Assembly: GCA_009926405.1 (NCBI GenBank)
Contig: RFOZ01000004.1
Span: forward strand, 1-34,950
Length of the DNA stretch: 34,950 bases
Origin: Cytophagia bacterium
GTDB lineage: Bacteria > Bacteroidota > Bacteroidia > UBA7662
Reading direction: 5' to 3'
Shown in pieces: positions 25,623-34,310 of this stretch; within the stretch, counting starts at the first letter, position 1; every line of letters begins with the position of its first letter. The position numbers and the translations under genes are program-made. The notes under the pieces were generated by a model that made no database searches, had not been told where the DNA came from, and worked only from the letters and a program-made list of their open reading frames with translations.

Positions 25623-25941
25623 AGTGGTTGCGCGTTCCGCCGCTGGCACCTTGGTGCTAGAGGAAAGTCCGGACAACGCAGAGCGCCAGGCTTTGGAAAC
25701 AAAGGCCGGGGGAACCCGGTAGAAAGTGCCACAGAAAAGAACCGGCCGTAAGGTCATGGGTGAAAACGTGAGGTAAAAGCTCACGCGCTCCGATGGTGAC
25801 ATCGGTTTGGGGTAAACCTCCTGGGTTGCAAGGCCGTGTATACCGGGGCAGCGTTGCTCGCGCGTTCCCGGGGGGTAGGCCGCTTAGATAAATGGTGGAA
25901 ATGCCGCAAGGCATACAGAATCTGGCTTACAGCGCAACCTT
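25623..25941 (+). ncRNA. rnpB: RNase P RNA (bacterial type A)
   Basis: The catalytic RNA that trims tRNA 5' leaders. The conserved P4 strands are GAGGAAAGTCCGGAC (25660-25674) and, near the 3' end, TACAGAATCTGGCTTA (25914-25929). ACAGAAA (25731-25737) and the AGATAAATGGT segment (25886-25896) are also typical. The closing P1 helix is GGTTGCGC (25626-25633) with GCGCAACC (25932-25939). The total is about 315 nt, compact for a type A RNA. Eight Ts follow immediately. It sits on the same strand about 8 nt behind the mutase gene, so its promoter would lie in the end of that gene, or it is processed from the longer transcript. Confidence 0.95.
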
Positions 25942-25947
25942 TTTTTT
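25940..25947 (+). terminator. U-tract terminating rnpB
   Basis: Eight consecutive Ts directly follow the 3' strand of the P1 helix, the arrangement of an intrinsic terminator in which P1 closure or a local hairpin precedes the U-run. Confidence 0.6.
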
Positions 25948-25964
25948 GTACGGGATGATTCCAT

Positions 25965-26000
25965 CATTCGGAATGTTCACAAAAGGTGCGGTTTGTTCAC
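25965..26000 (+). promoter_or_regulatory. Palindrome and direct repeats before the response regulator gene
   Basis: CATTC-G-GAATG (25965-25975) is a perfect inverted repeat. TGTTCAC occurs at 25974-25980 and again at 25994-26000, a 20-bp step (two helical turns). Together they occupy the 69-nt leader of the regulator gene. An operator is a guess; no TAnnTTTG box is evident here. Confidence 0.35.
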
Positions 26001-26016
26001 TAAATTAGACATTCCA

Positions 26017-27399
26017 ATGCGCATACTGGTTGTTGATGACGAGGCCCCCATCCGGGATAGCCTACAAGAAATACTTGAAAGCGAAGGCTTTGAAGTTGGA
26101 TTGGCCGGGGATGGTCTACAGGCCCTGCAAATCTTGACCGATTCTGAATTTGATTTGGTCCTCAGCGATATCAAAATGCCAAGGATGGACGGCATGGAGT
26201 TGTTGACCCATTTGGCCAAGAATTTCCCTCGATTGCCTGTGGTTATGATTTCGGCCCATGGCACGGTCCAAACCGCGGTTGAAGCAACCAAATTGGGAGC
26301 ATTCGATTTTATTACCAAGCCCCTGGACCTGGACCGCTTGCTGATCACTTTGCGCAATGCCTTGCAGATAAGCACCCTCAAACAAGAGGCCCTTTCGTGG
26401 TCCAACGACGATACCGATCCGGTCGAATTGCAGGGTCGTTCCCCCGCTTTGATAAGCCTCAAGGAAACCCTCCAAAGGGTGGCCCCCACCGAAGTTCGAA
26501 TACTCATTGCCGGACAGGCAGGAACCGGAAAAGAATGGATTGCCCGTTTTATTCATCGACTGAGTCCACGCAAAAACGGACCCTTTGTTTCGCTTAACTG
26601 CGCAACCATTCCAGCAGATCGATTGGAATACAGGCTTTTTGGGCGAAGCGAAGAACAGGGAACGGAGGGAATTCATCGTGGATCCTTCAACCAGGCCATC
26701 GGTGGAACCCTCTTTTTGGATGAAATTGCGGATTTACCCGGACCAGCTCAGTTAACCTTGGTACGGGTTTTGGAATCCATGGGAAATACAGGAGGAAATA
26801 CCCGCAATGGGGTTCGCATCTTGGCCGGTAGCCAAAAGGACCTGATTCATCTCATTGATCAAGGTCTGTTTCGGTTGGACTTGTACCATTTGTTAAGTGT
26901 TATTCTAGTGCACCTTCCTGCTTTAAACCAAAGACGGGAAGACATCCCTATGCTAGCGGGAATTTACCTTAACCAAATCTGCCGTCAATACCAGCTTCCC
27001 CCCCGAACCTGGGATCCCGAGGCTTTGCGCGCTTTGCAGTCCATGCCATGGACGGGTAACTTACGAGAACTCAAGAACGCTGTTGAACGTTTGGCCTTGC
27101 TGGGCGGTTCTCCTATTACCACGTCCGACATCGACCTCTACCTGCGACCTTCGGGATCGGCAACGGAATCAATGGGTCCGGAAGGAACAAAAGTAGAAGG
27201 ACAAACCTTGGAGAAATTATTGCAAGAGGGTAATTTTCAGCGCTTTAAGGAGCAGGCCGAAAAGCTCTTCGTTGAACGAAAATTAGAGGAGCATGGCTGG
27301 AATATCGCTAAAACGGCCGAAAGTATGGGAATCCAACGTTCGCACCTGTACAACAAACTCGAACGCTTTGGCCTGACCAAGCCAAAAAGCCGTTCCTAG
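26017..27399 (+). CDS. NtrC-family response regulator lacking the GAFTGA motif
   Basis: 460 residues from the ATG at 26017; a TTG at 25993 would only add eight residues. Receiver domain 1-115 with phospho-acceptor D51 (LSDIKMPRMDG) and K101 (ITKPLD). AAA+ domain about 140-370: Walker A GQAGTGK (166-172), Walker B TLFLDE (231-236). C-terminal Fis-type helix-turn-helix 425-455 (NIAKTAESMGIQRSHLYNKL). Where sigma54 activators read GAFTGA, this protein reads EEQGTEGIHRG. The 'FREDLYYRL' element is FRLDLYHLL, and sensor I ATN is GSQ. It can probably be phosphorylated and bind DNA, but sigma54 remodelling is doubtful. No histidine kinase is adjacent. Its stop shares a CTAG with the convergent T9SS gene. 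Confidence 0.9.
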   Translation: MRILVVDDEAPIRDSLQEILESEGFEVGLAGDGLQALQILTDSEFDLVLSDIKMPRMDGMELLTHLAKNFPRLPVVMISAHGTVQTAVEATKLGAFDFITKPLDLDRLLITLRNALQISTLKQEALSWSNDDTDPVELQGRSPALISLKETLQRVAPTEVRILIAGQAGTGKEWIARFIHRLSPRKNGPFVSLNCATIPADRLEYRLFGRSEEQGTEGIHRGSFNQAIGGTLFLDEIADLPGPAQLTLVRVLESMGNTGGNTRNGVRILAGSQKDLIHLIDQGLFRLDLYHLLSVILVHLPALNQRREDIPMLAGIYLNQICRQYQLPPRTWDPEALRALQSMPWTGNLRELKNAVERLALLGGSPITTSDIDLYLRPSGSATESMGPEGTKVEGQTLEKLLQEGNFQRFKEQAEKLFVERKLEEHGWNIAKTAESMGIQRSHLYNKLERFGLTKPKSRS

Positions 27400-29513
27400 C
27401 GAATCACTCGAATAGTGCCGGAATAGGACACGATGTTCTCGTCGTCCCGGACCTTGAGAAGATAATAATAATTACCGGCTTCTAGACCAGGGGCATCCCA
27501 ATCGTTTTGATAATCATCCGAATGATAGACAGATTGACCCCATCGATTAAAAATGGTGAATGCTGAACCGGGATAGAGGTACAAAAATTTGATACGAACC
27601 TTGTCGTTGATATCGTCTCCGTTAGGTGTTATGACATTGGGCACTACAACCTCCTTGAAGGGTACCCCAAATTCCAATACATTGGAATACGAACGATAGA
27701 CCGCATCGGGACGCTGGGTGTACAATCGTAGTTTATACGAACCTCTTTTGAGAGGCTTACGCAAATTCCAAACGGTATCGGCAATCATGGAATCCATCAA
27801 GACCCAACCAAATTGAGGCCGCTTAATATCCAAAACTTCCAGGTTATAACGTGCCGTGTCCCAGCCTACGTAGGTATTCCAACGGAGTTGCATGGTGGTA
27901 TCGTCATCGGTCGTTGGAGGATCATTCACAAGCCGAATGGTGCTCACAGTCTTGGAGCGAAGGTTTTGAAATCCGTTAATGAGATTCAGGTTCAAATTGT
28001 AACTCAACGACTCATCACGGGGTAGTACCGGGGCATAAACATCCCGGTGGGTTAAGGTATCTACGTTGGGTTCGATCCAAAAACGATTCGAAAAACGAAT
28101 CGGATTTTCACCGGGACGATATCTAAAAAGGTTGTACCCGTTGAACCAAGACCGCAGAAGGGTATCGTTGTCCGGGTCAATTTTCCAATTCAAGATAACC
28201 GCATTCTCGTTGAGGGTATCCAGGGTAACGTTTTCCAACAAAAGGGGAGCTCGATAATCAGGGCAACCACTCACCTTGATTTTGAGCGTATCAAATTCAT
28301 TCATGTAGAGATCGCATCGGTTACCAAAAGTGTTGTTGTCGGTTCCTTTACGACTAACCAAGAAATAAGTGCCATTTTTTTCAAAGCCCTTGGTGAGTCG
28401 AAGCCATATATTCCGGGTTCTTCCATCACTAATACAGGTATCGGGCCGGGCACTTTGAATTTGGACCAAGTCACCATCCGGATCATAAAGCCTGAATTCT
28501 GATCCATCACGGGCAATGGAATTGCAAGCCACCAGTGAATTTAGTTCGACTTTGTAGGTGGTATCCGTCGTACATAACAAAGAATCCACAGCTTTTTTGA
28601 AAGCCGGTCGGATATTGTCACAATAACGCCCAATCCCAAGAATAACCTGTACATCCACTTTGACATAACCGATCAAGGTACCCTGCCTGAACTCACTGAC
28701 CTGCAAAACGAAAATTGCCGTTTGTTGGACATTGGAAAGAAAGTTGAGATTACCGTTATTCGGGTTGATATTGATGGTATTGCCCACCACATTGGCCGGC
28801 ACTTGGGCTGTTCGAGGTGCCAAATAATTGGCGTTGGTATTCCAACCAGTCCTTGCAGGAACCAACGAATACACCACGGAATCCCCTTGAGGTTCAGAAA
28901 CATCAAAAACCACGGTCACAGGCTCTTGGATGCAATAGGCCGGCACCTGAAACGAATTGAAACGGGCCGAGGTATTACCTGCCGGTATATTGTTATTGAG
29001 GTAGGAATCAATAAAAAAGTTTTGCTGACCGGGTGCAGGTCCCAAGGTATTGTTGGTGTTACGACAACACCATCCTGTATTGACGTTGGTTCCCCAAACA
29101 AAGTACCATTCATTGCACGTAGGGGTCGTTGTGGAAAAAGGTAAGGTCACCGTTCCGGTCCATTTGTACTCCTGCAAGCCATAACGGGTTCCCCCATTGC
29201 AGGTGCTGGGATCAATCGTACAAGCCGTAACAACCTCAATGCCGGTACCTGGAACCCATGAAACAGGCAATGTATAGGTCTGACCACAACCGTTGCGGTA
29301 ATACATGCTCATGTTCGGGGTGGTAAAGGGCCCCTGCATAATTGAGTTACAATCTCGGTATACCGTTAAGGTAATTTGATACTCGTTCGGATTGGCCAGT
29401 TTGGTGTAGGTAATATTTCCACCCGCAAGGTGAGTTGCTTGGGAAACCCCAGGGGCTAAACAAAACATAGCCAATACAAAACATCCAACGATAAATTTCG
29501 GAATTCGTGTCAT
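27396..29513 (-). CDS. Large secreted protein with gliding-motility/T9SS type B C-terminal domain
   Basis: 705 residues. Signal peptide to about residue 26 (ending VSQA). The N-terminal third opens with THLAGGNITYTKL and a YRDCNS stretch, a module commonly seen at the front of Bacteroidota surface proteins. The central part (about 310-560) is beta-sandwich sequence with paired cysteines, shared with the next gene. The last 85 residues form the type B sorting domain: VPNVITPNGDDINDKVRI, then FTIFNRWGQSVYHSDDYQND and AGNYYYLLKVRD. T9SS type B cargo includes SprB-like adhesins; no repeats of that kind are seen here. The stop shares CTAG with the regulator gene; 1 nt separates its start from the paralogue upstream. 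Confidence 0.88.
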   Translation of the reverse strand: MTRIPKFIVGCFVLAMFCLAPGVSQATHLAGGNITYTKLANPNEYQITLTVYRDCNSIMQGPFTTPNMSMYYRNGCGQTYTLPVSWVPGTGIEVVTACTIDPSTCNGGTRYGLQEYKWTGTVTLPFSTTTPTCNEWYFVWGTNVNTGWCCRNTNNTLGPAPGQQNFFIDSYLNNNIPAGNTSARFNSFQVPAYCIQEPVTVVFDVSEPQGDSVVYSLVPARTGWNTNANYLAPRTAQVPANVVGNTININPNNGNLNFLSNVQQTAIFVLQVSEFRQGTLIGYVKVDVQVILGIGRYCDNIRPAFKKAVDSLLCTTDTTYKVELNSLVACNSIARDGSEFRLYDPDGDLVQIQSARPDTCISDGRTRNIWLRLTKGFEKNGTYFLVSRKGTDNNTFGNRCDLYMNEFDTLKIKVSGCPDYRAPLLLENVTLDTLNENAVILNWKIDPDNDTLLRSWFNGYNLFRYRPGENPIRFSNRFWIEPNVDTLTHRDVYAPVLPRDESLSYNLNLNLINGFQNLRSKTVSTIRLVNDPPTTDDDTTMQLRWNTYVGWDTARYNLEVLDIKRPQFGWVLMDSMIADTVWNLRKPLKRGSYKLRLYTQRPDAVYRSYSNVLEFGVPFKEVVVPNVITPNGDDINDKVRIKFLYLYPGSAFTIFNRWGQSVYHSDDYQNDWDAPGLEAGNYYYLLKVRDDENIVSYSGTIRVIR

Positions 29514-29514
29514 T

Positions 29515-31473
29515 TTATTTGATTATTTGAAGGGGGCCAAACAGCGGTTCTTTGTCGATGACCCGAACAACATAGAAATAATTGCCGGCAGGGATATCGG
29601 TTGGTGACCAATCGTTTTGGTAATCATCGGAATTGTAAACTACCTGGTTCCAACGGTCGTAAATAGTGACCTTGGTTCCAGGGAAATAAATCAAATCCTT
29701 GATCGTAAAAAAGTCGTTGGTGCCGTCACCGTTCGGAGTAATCACGTTGTAAACAACCACCGGCCGGTCAAGGATATCGAAAGCAATCCAGTTGGAATGG
29801 GCTGTCAGGCTGCTGTCATCGTTGACGGCCTGAACCCAAGTCCGGTATCGACCCAATTTGGTGCTTTTTTGGATTTCATAAAGGGTATCCGTTGTTGAAC
29901 CAACCCAAAAACCAACCGTATCGTTGACCAGGGTGGTGTAAATATTGTATCGCGGGTTCTCGAAGGCCTTGTAAGGGGTCCACCGGATACGACCCGGACC
30001 TCTGTTTCCATTGCGCAATGTGGTATCCGCTGGTTGGACAAAAATATTGTTGACGGAGTCGCCGTGATCGGTCAGGCCGTAATACTTCATCTCCAAGACT
30101 GCCAGGAAATCCCGGGGACCCTCCGTTGGGTCCTGAACCTTGGTCACCAAGGTTGTATCGCTTAGACGATTCACCGAAGCAAAACGAAACCATTGATCGG
30201 AATGCAGGCCATCGTTTTTGAACAAAACATAACGCTTGAAATAGGTGGTGTCAAAATCCACCGGGGTGGACCAGGTTAGTTTAACTTCTTGATTATCCGG
30301 TGAAACATCCACATTGAGCATGTTCACCGGTGTGTTGTATTCGTAACAATCGTCCAGGCGGACAACGATGGTATCAAATTCTTGGGCTCCTGAACCACAA
30401 TCTCCGAGGAGGGTATTGTTATCAAGGCCACGACGCACCACCAGATAATGATCCCCGTTCACCAAAAAATCAATGGCTGATTCCACCGTTACCGAATCGG
30501 TGCGGTTGTTAACGCAGGTATAAGACACTTTCCGTATCTGCATTAATTGGCCGGCAGGATTGTACAGTCGAAAATCGGTCCCGTTGGTATCGATGCTGTT
30601 GCAGGTAAGGGCTCCCGCTTTGACTTTGAGCCCTATTTGACGGGTATAACAAGCGGGTTTCACCACCGGCCAATACGAAGTGGTGTCTATAGATTTGAAG
30701 CCGCCAAAGTAAACCCCCTGGCATTGCCCTACCGGGGAGAACAACCAACCTTCGCTCTGCGATGCGTTGGGATAGACCAGACCGGGGGTTGTTGGAGCAA
30801 CGACCCATTGGGTCGAATTGCGGGACCAAACGGGGGGGGGCTGGCCAATAGAGGTGTTGTTCACAACGTATGCAACCGTTCCTGTTGCATTGTGAAGGCC
30901 CAAAACGGCGGTTCCGCCGGCCCAGGTAGTGCAATTGGGTTTGTTCTCAATAAATACCTCGATGGTGTTGTTGCACTCGTTCAAAACGATTTGGAAAGTC
31001 CCCAACAACGAGGTACACTGGTACATGGGTAATTGGAAGAAGGAAACCACCATTTTGCGGTTGGGATAGGTTCCAACCTGTTGGTACGAAATGTTGCCGT
31101 TCCCATTCAAGTTGGACCACCAGTCCTGCCAGGGCCCCATAACGCAATTGCGGGGAACCGACACATTGGTGCTGGGAATGGGCGCTGAGGTGTACGTGCT
31201 GGGTTGCCCCGGAGAAAAGCTCACCCAGCCATTGGTGCCGACCCAAAACTGGGTATAGGTGTTTCCAAAATAACAAAAACTAAAGCCCAGGGGAAAAGGA
31301 CCGGCGATGCCGTCGTCTGCCGAGGAGAACTGGCCGGTTAAGGACGAGCCTCCGTAGGGAGCCGGGGCAAAGGGAATCGGCGCTATGGTGTAGGTCTGGG
31401 CCCAGCCACGAAGGGCTGACCATCCCAAAAGAATGGTAAGTACCAGAAAACGTAGAAAGGTTGCTTGGGTCAT
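29515..31473 (-). CDS. Large secreted protein with gliding-motility/T9SS type B C-terminal domain (paralogue)
   Basis: 652 residues. Signal peptide ending in GWAQ (about 26). The first 260 residues differ from the neighbour: a GFSFCYFGNTYTQFWVGTNG module, common in secreted Bacteroidota proteins, with PRNCVMGPWQDWW. From about residue 265 it aligns with the paralogue (Asp/Asn-rich FRLYNPAGQLMQI against FRLYDPDGDLVQI; RRGLDNNTL against RKGTDNNTF; EFDTIVVRL against EFDTLKIKV). The C-terminal type B domain is VYNVITPNGDGTNDFFTIKD, then VTIYDRWNQVVYNSDDYQND. It is 154 nt from the divergent lepA and starts the two-gene unit. No catalytic motif is seen; a surface adhesive or structural role is inferred. 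Confidence 0.88.
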   Translation of the reverse strand: MTQATFLRFLVLTILLGWSALRGWAQTYTIAPIPFAPAPYGGSSLTGQFSSADDGIAGPFPLGFSFCYFGNTYTQFWVGTNGWVSFSPGQPSTYTSAPIPSTNVSVPRNCVMGPWQDWWSNLNGNGNISYQQVGTYPNRKMVVSFFQLPMYQCTSLLGTFQIVLNECNNTIEVFIENKPNCTTWAGGTAVLGLHNATGTVAYVVNNTSIGQPPPVWSRNSTQWVVAPTTPGLVYPNASQSEGWLFSPVGQCQGVYFGGFKSIDTTSYWPVVKPACYTRQIGLKVKAGALTCNSIDTNGTDFRLYNPAGQLMQIRKVSYTCVNNRTDSVTVESAIDFLVNGDHYLVVRRGLDNNTLLGDCGSGAQEFDTIVVRLDDCYEYNTPVNMLNVDVSPDNQEVKLTWSTPVDFDTTYFKRYVLFKNDGLHSDQWFRFASVNRLSDTTLVTKVQDPTEGPRDFLAVLEMKYYGLTDHGDSVNNIFVQPADTTLRNGNRGPGRIRWTPYKAFENPRYNIYTTLVNDTVGFWVGSTTDTLYEIQKSTKLGRYRTWVQAVNDDSSLTAHSNWIAFDILDRPVVVYNVITPNGDGTNDFFTIKDLIYFPGTKVTIYDRWNQVVYNSDDYQNDWSPTDIPAGNYFYVVRVIDKEPLFGPLQIIK

Positions 31474-31611
31474 GAATGGGCGCTGGTCCGTTGGATGTTG
31501 GAATTAGTCAGGACGAAAAATACCGCTGATTTGCCCAAAAACCTTGACCAAGACCGCAATTTTCAAGGTTTAATCCGCTTTTAAAGGTCCCAATACGGGG
31601 TCCAATTGGCT

Positions 31612-31619
31612 TACTTTTG
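31612..31619 (+). promoter_or_regulatory. Candidate -7 box (TAnnTTTG) of lepA
   Basis: TACTTTTG matches the consensus and ends 7 nt before the lepA ATG (31627). No convincing -33 element at 19-nt spacing. The remainder of the 153-nt divergent spacer (31474-31626) shows no gene. Confidence 0.4.
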
Positions 31620-31626
31620 CGTACCC

Positions 31627-33414
31627 ATGAAACATATCCGGAATTTCTGCATCATCGCCCACATTGATCACGGTAAAAGCACCCTGGCGGATCGGCTCCT
31701 GCAGATTACCAGGACAGTGGATGACCGGGATTTGCAGGCCCAGACCCTGGATGATATGGATTTGGAACGGGAAAGAGGCATCACCATCAAGAGCCATGCC
31801 ATACAAATGAATTATCGTCTTGATAACCAAGACTATATACTCAACCTTATCGATACCCCGGGCCATGTGGACTTTTCGTACGAAGTGTCCAGGGCTATTG
31901 CATCCTGCGAGGGGGCTTTATTGATCGTTGATGCCTCTCAAGGCATTGAAGCTCAAACGATTTCGAATCTGTACCTGGCCCTGGAACATAATTTGGAAAT
32001 CATTCCCATTCTTAATAAAATGGACCTTCCTTCGGCATCCCCCGAAGAAGTTAAGGACCAGATCGTTGAATTAATCGGCTGCAAACGGGAGGATATTCTG
32101 CCCGCCAGTGGCAAAACCGGCCAGGGTGTTGACAAGGTGCTGGAGGCGATTGTTCATCGAATCCCTGCACCCCAGGGCGATCCCGAGGCCCCATTGCAGG
32201 CCTTGATTTTTGACTCGATGTACAACAATTACCGAGGCGTTGTGGCCTATTTCCGGGTTTTTAACGGAAGGATTCGTACCGGGGAAAAGGTCAAATTTGT
32301 CAATTCCGGCAAGGAATACCTGGCCGATGAAATCGGTATCCTCAAGCTCAAGCCCCAACCCAGGGAAACCGTTGAAACCGGGGATGTAGGGTATATCATT
32401 TCCGGCATCAAACAGGCCCGTGAAGTCCAGGTCGGCGATACCATCACCAGCATGGAGCGACCCTGTGCGGAAGGCATCAAGGGTTTTGAAGAGGTTAAGC
32501 CCATGGTTTTTGCAGGGATTTATCCTGTGGATACCGAAGATTACGAGGAACTTAGGGATTCCATGGAAAAGCTTCAGTTGAACGATGCGTCCTTGGTTTT
32601 TGAACCGGAATCCTCGGCAGCATTGGGATTTGGATTTCGTTGCGGTTTTCTGGGAATGTTGCACATGGAAATCATTCAGGAGCGCCTCGAAAGAGAATTC
32701 AACATGACGGTCATCACCACGGTTCCCAACGTTTCGTATTTCTGCCAAACCACCAAAGGCGAAATGCTAACCGTGAACAACCCTTCCGATCTCCCGGATC
32801 CCAGCCATATTGATTTTATCGAAGAGCCCTTTATCCACGCCCAGGTTATTACCAAGGCGGATTTTATCGGGCCCGTCATCGAATTGTGCATGAACAAGCG
32901 GGGCGTCATTACCAACCAAACCTACCTGAGCTCCAACCGGGTCGAGATTACCTTCGATATGCCTTTGGGGGAAATCGTTTTTGACTTCTACGACAAACTC
33001 AAAACCATTTCCAGAGGGTACGCATCTTTTGACTACCACCTGATTGGTTACCGTCAATCACGTTTGGTCCGCATGGATATTCGGCTTAACAGCGAACCGG
33101 TGGATGCCCTTTCGGCCCTAATCCATGCCGACAAGGCCTACGATTTGGGCAAAAAAATGTGTGAAAAGCTTCGAGAATTGTTGACCCGTCAACAATTTGA
33201 AGTCGCAATCCAGGCCTCCATCGGGGCCAAAATCATTGCACGCGAGACCCTCAAAGCCCTGCGCAAGGACGTTACAGCTAAATGTTACGGTGGGGACATC
33301 TCCCGTAAACGCAAATTGCTCGAAAAACAGAAAAAAGGCAAAAAGCGAATGCGCCAGGTGGGCAATGTAGAGATTCCACAAAGCGCCTTTTTGGCGGTTC
33401 TCAAACTGGACTAA
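31627..33414 (+). CDS. lepA: Translation elongation factor 4 (back-translocase)
   Basis: 595 residues, the standard length. A ribosome-bound GTPase. G1 is AHIDHGKST, followed by the switch region ERERGITIKS, DTPGHVDF and NKMDLP, then EF-G-like domains II, III and V and the unique basic C-terminal domain (KRKLLEKQKKGKKRMR). The ATG at 31627 starts with KHIRNFCIIAHIDHGK, the normal N-terminus; a TTG at 31606 would overlap the promoter box. The TAA shares its last A with the folD ATG. Confidence 0.97.
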   Translation: MKHIRNFCIIAHIDHGKSTLADRLLQITRTVDDRDLQAQTLDDMDLERERGITIKSHAIQMNYRLDNQDYILNLIDTPGHVDFSYEVSRAIASCEGALLIVDASQGIEAQTISNLYLALEHNLEIIPILNKMDLPSASPEEVKDQIVELIGCKREDILPASGKTGQGVDKVLEAIVHRIPAPQGDPEAPLQALIFDSMYNNYRGVVAYFRVFNGRIRTGEKVKFVNSGKEYLADEIGILKLKPQPRETVETGDVGYIISGIKQAREVQVGDTITSMERPCAEGIKGFEEVKPMVFAGIYPVDTEDYEELRDSMEKLQLNDASLVFEPESSAALGFGFRCGFLGMLHMEIIQERLEREFNMTVITTVPNVSYFCQTTKGEMLTVNNPSDLPDPSHIDFIEEPFIHAQVITKADFIGPVIELCMNKRGVITNQTYLSSNRVEITFDMPLGEIVFDFYDKLKTISRGYASFDYHLIGYRQSRLVRMDIRLNSEPVDALSALIHADKAYDLGKKMCEKLRELLTRQQFEVAIQASIGAKIIARETLKALRKDVTAKCYGGDISRKRKLLEKQKKGKKRMRQVGNVEIPQSAFLAVLKLD

Positions 33415-34307
33415 TGCCTTTAGGTCACGGCGCACCTCTCATCCTGGACGGCCAGGCTACCGCTGAACAAATCCGCGAGGAATTGCGGGAACTGAACCGC
33501 GGGCGGTTGTTATCAGGACTCCGTCCCCCCCACCTTACCGCGGTTTTGGTTGGCAACGATGGCGGAAGCGAAACCTACGTGGCCCACAAAATCAAAGCCT
33601 GTGCTTCGGTCGGCTTTGGTTCCGAGATTATTCGACTCGAGGCCACTATAACACAACATGAACTGATGGCTGTGGTCCATCGCCTCAACCAAGACAGCGG
33701 CGTTGACGGATACATCGTGCAATTGCCTTTGCCCTCCCATTTGGATGCTACGGAAGTAAACCTAGCTATGGCCCCCACCAAGGATGTGGATGGTTTTCAT
33801 CCGGTGAACCTGGGACGCCTGGCTTTGGGTTTGCCTTGTTATAAACCGGCAACCCCATCGGGGATCCTGGAATTGATTCATCGCAACCACATCGATATCA
33901 GCGGAATGCACGCCGTGGTCTTGGGAAGGAGTTCCATTGTGGGTTCCCCCCTGGCCCAAATGCTCTCCCGGAATTCCAACCCCGGGAATTGTACGGTCAC
34001 CCTTTGCCATTCCAGAACGGTTGACTTGAAGGAACATTGCCGCCGAGCGGATCTTTTGGTCGCCGCTTTGGGACAACCAGGCTTTGTGACAGCGGACATG
34101 GTTCGTCCCGGCGCTGTGGTCATTGATGTTGGAACAACGCGGGTGGTGGACTCCACCAAGCGCAGCGGCTATGCATTGCGTGGAGATGTATGCTTTGACG
34201 AAGTCGCCCCACTCTGCAGGGCCATCACACCGGTCCCCGGTGGTGTGGGACCTATGACCATCGCCTCCCTCTTGCAGAATACCTGGTTGGCCGCCAACCG
34301 AACCTAA
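33414..34307 (+). CDS. folD: Methylenetetrahydrofolate dehydrogenase / cyclohydrolase
   Basis: 297 residues. Bifunctional FolD: oxidises 5,10-methylene-THF with NADP+ and hydrolyses the product to 10-formyl-THF. The active-site motif Y55-V-x-x-K59 lies in SETYVAHKIKAC. GYIVQLPLP, KDVDGFHPVN and GRSSIVGSPLAQML (nucleotide loop) follow, with PVPGGVGPMT near the end. The ATG overlaps the lepA stop by one base (TAATG). The length is normal. A functional tie to folC at 985 is only the shared folate pathway. Confidence 0.96.
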   Translation: MPLGHGAPLILDGQATAEQIREELRELNRGRLLSGLRPPHLTAVLVGNDGGSETYVAHKIKACASVGFGSEIIRLEATITQHELMAVVHRLNQDSGVDGYIVQLPLPSHLDATEVNLAMAPTKDVDGFHPVNLGRLALGLPCYKPATPSGILELIHRNHIDISGMHAVVLGRSSIVGSPLAQMLSRNSNPGNCTVTLCHSRTVDLKEHCRRADLLVAALGQPGFVTADMVRPGAVVIDVGTTRVVDSTKRSGYALRGDVCFDEVAPLCRAITPVPGGVGPMTIASLLQNTWLAANRT

Positions 34308-34310
34308 GCC

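Noticed and set aside
25482..25914. Open frames on both strands across the RNase P RNA
   Set aside because: The region is explained by conserved RNase P RNA sequence and pairing; the frames have no protein resemblance.
32071..32748. 225-codon frame antisense to lepA
   Set aside because: Lies wholly within lepA, and its composition reflects the reverse of conserved lepA codons.
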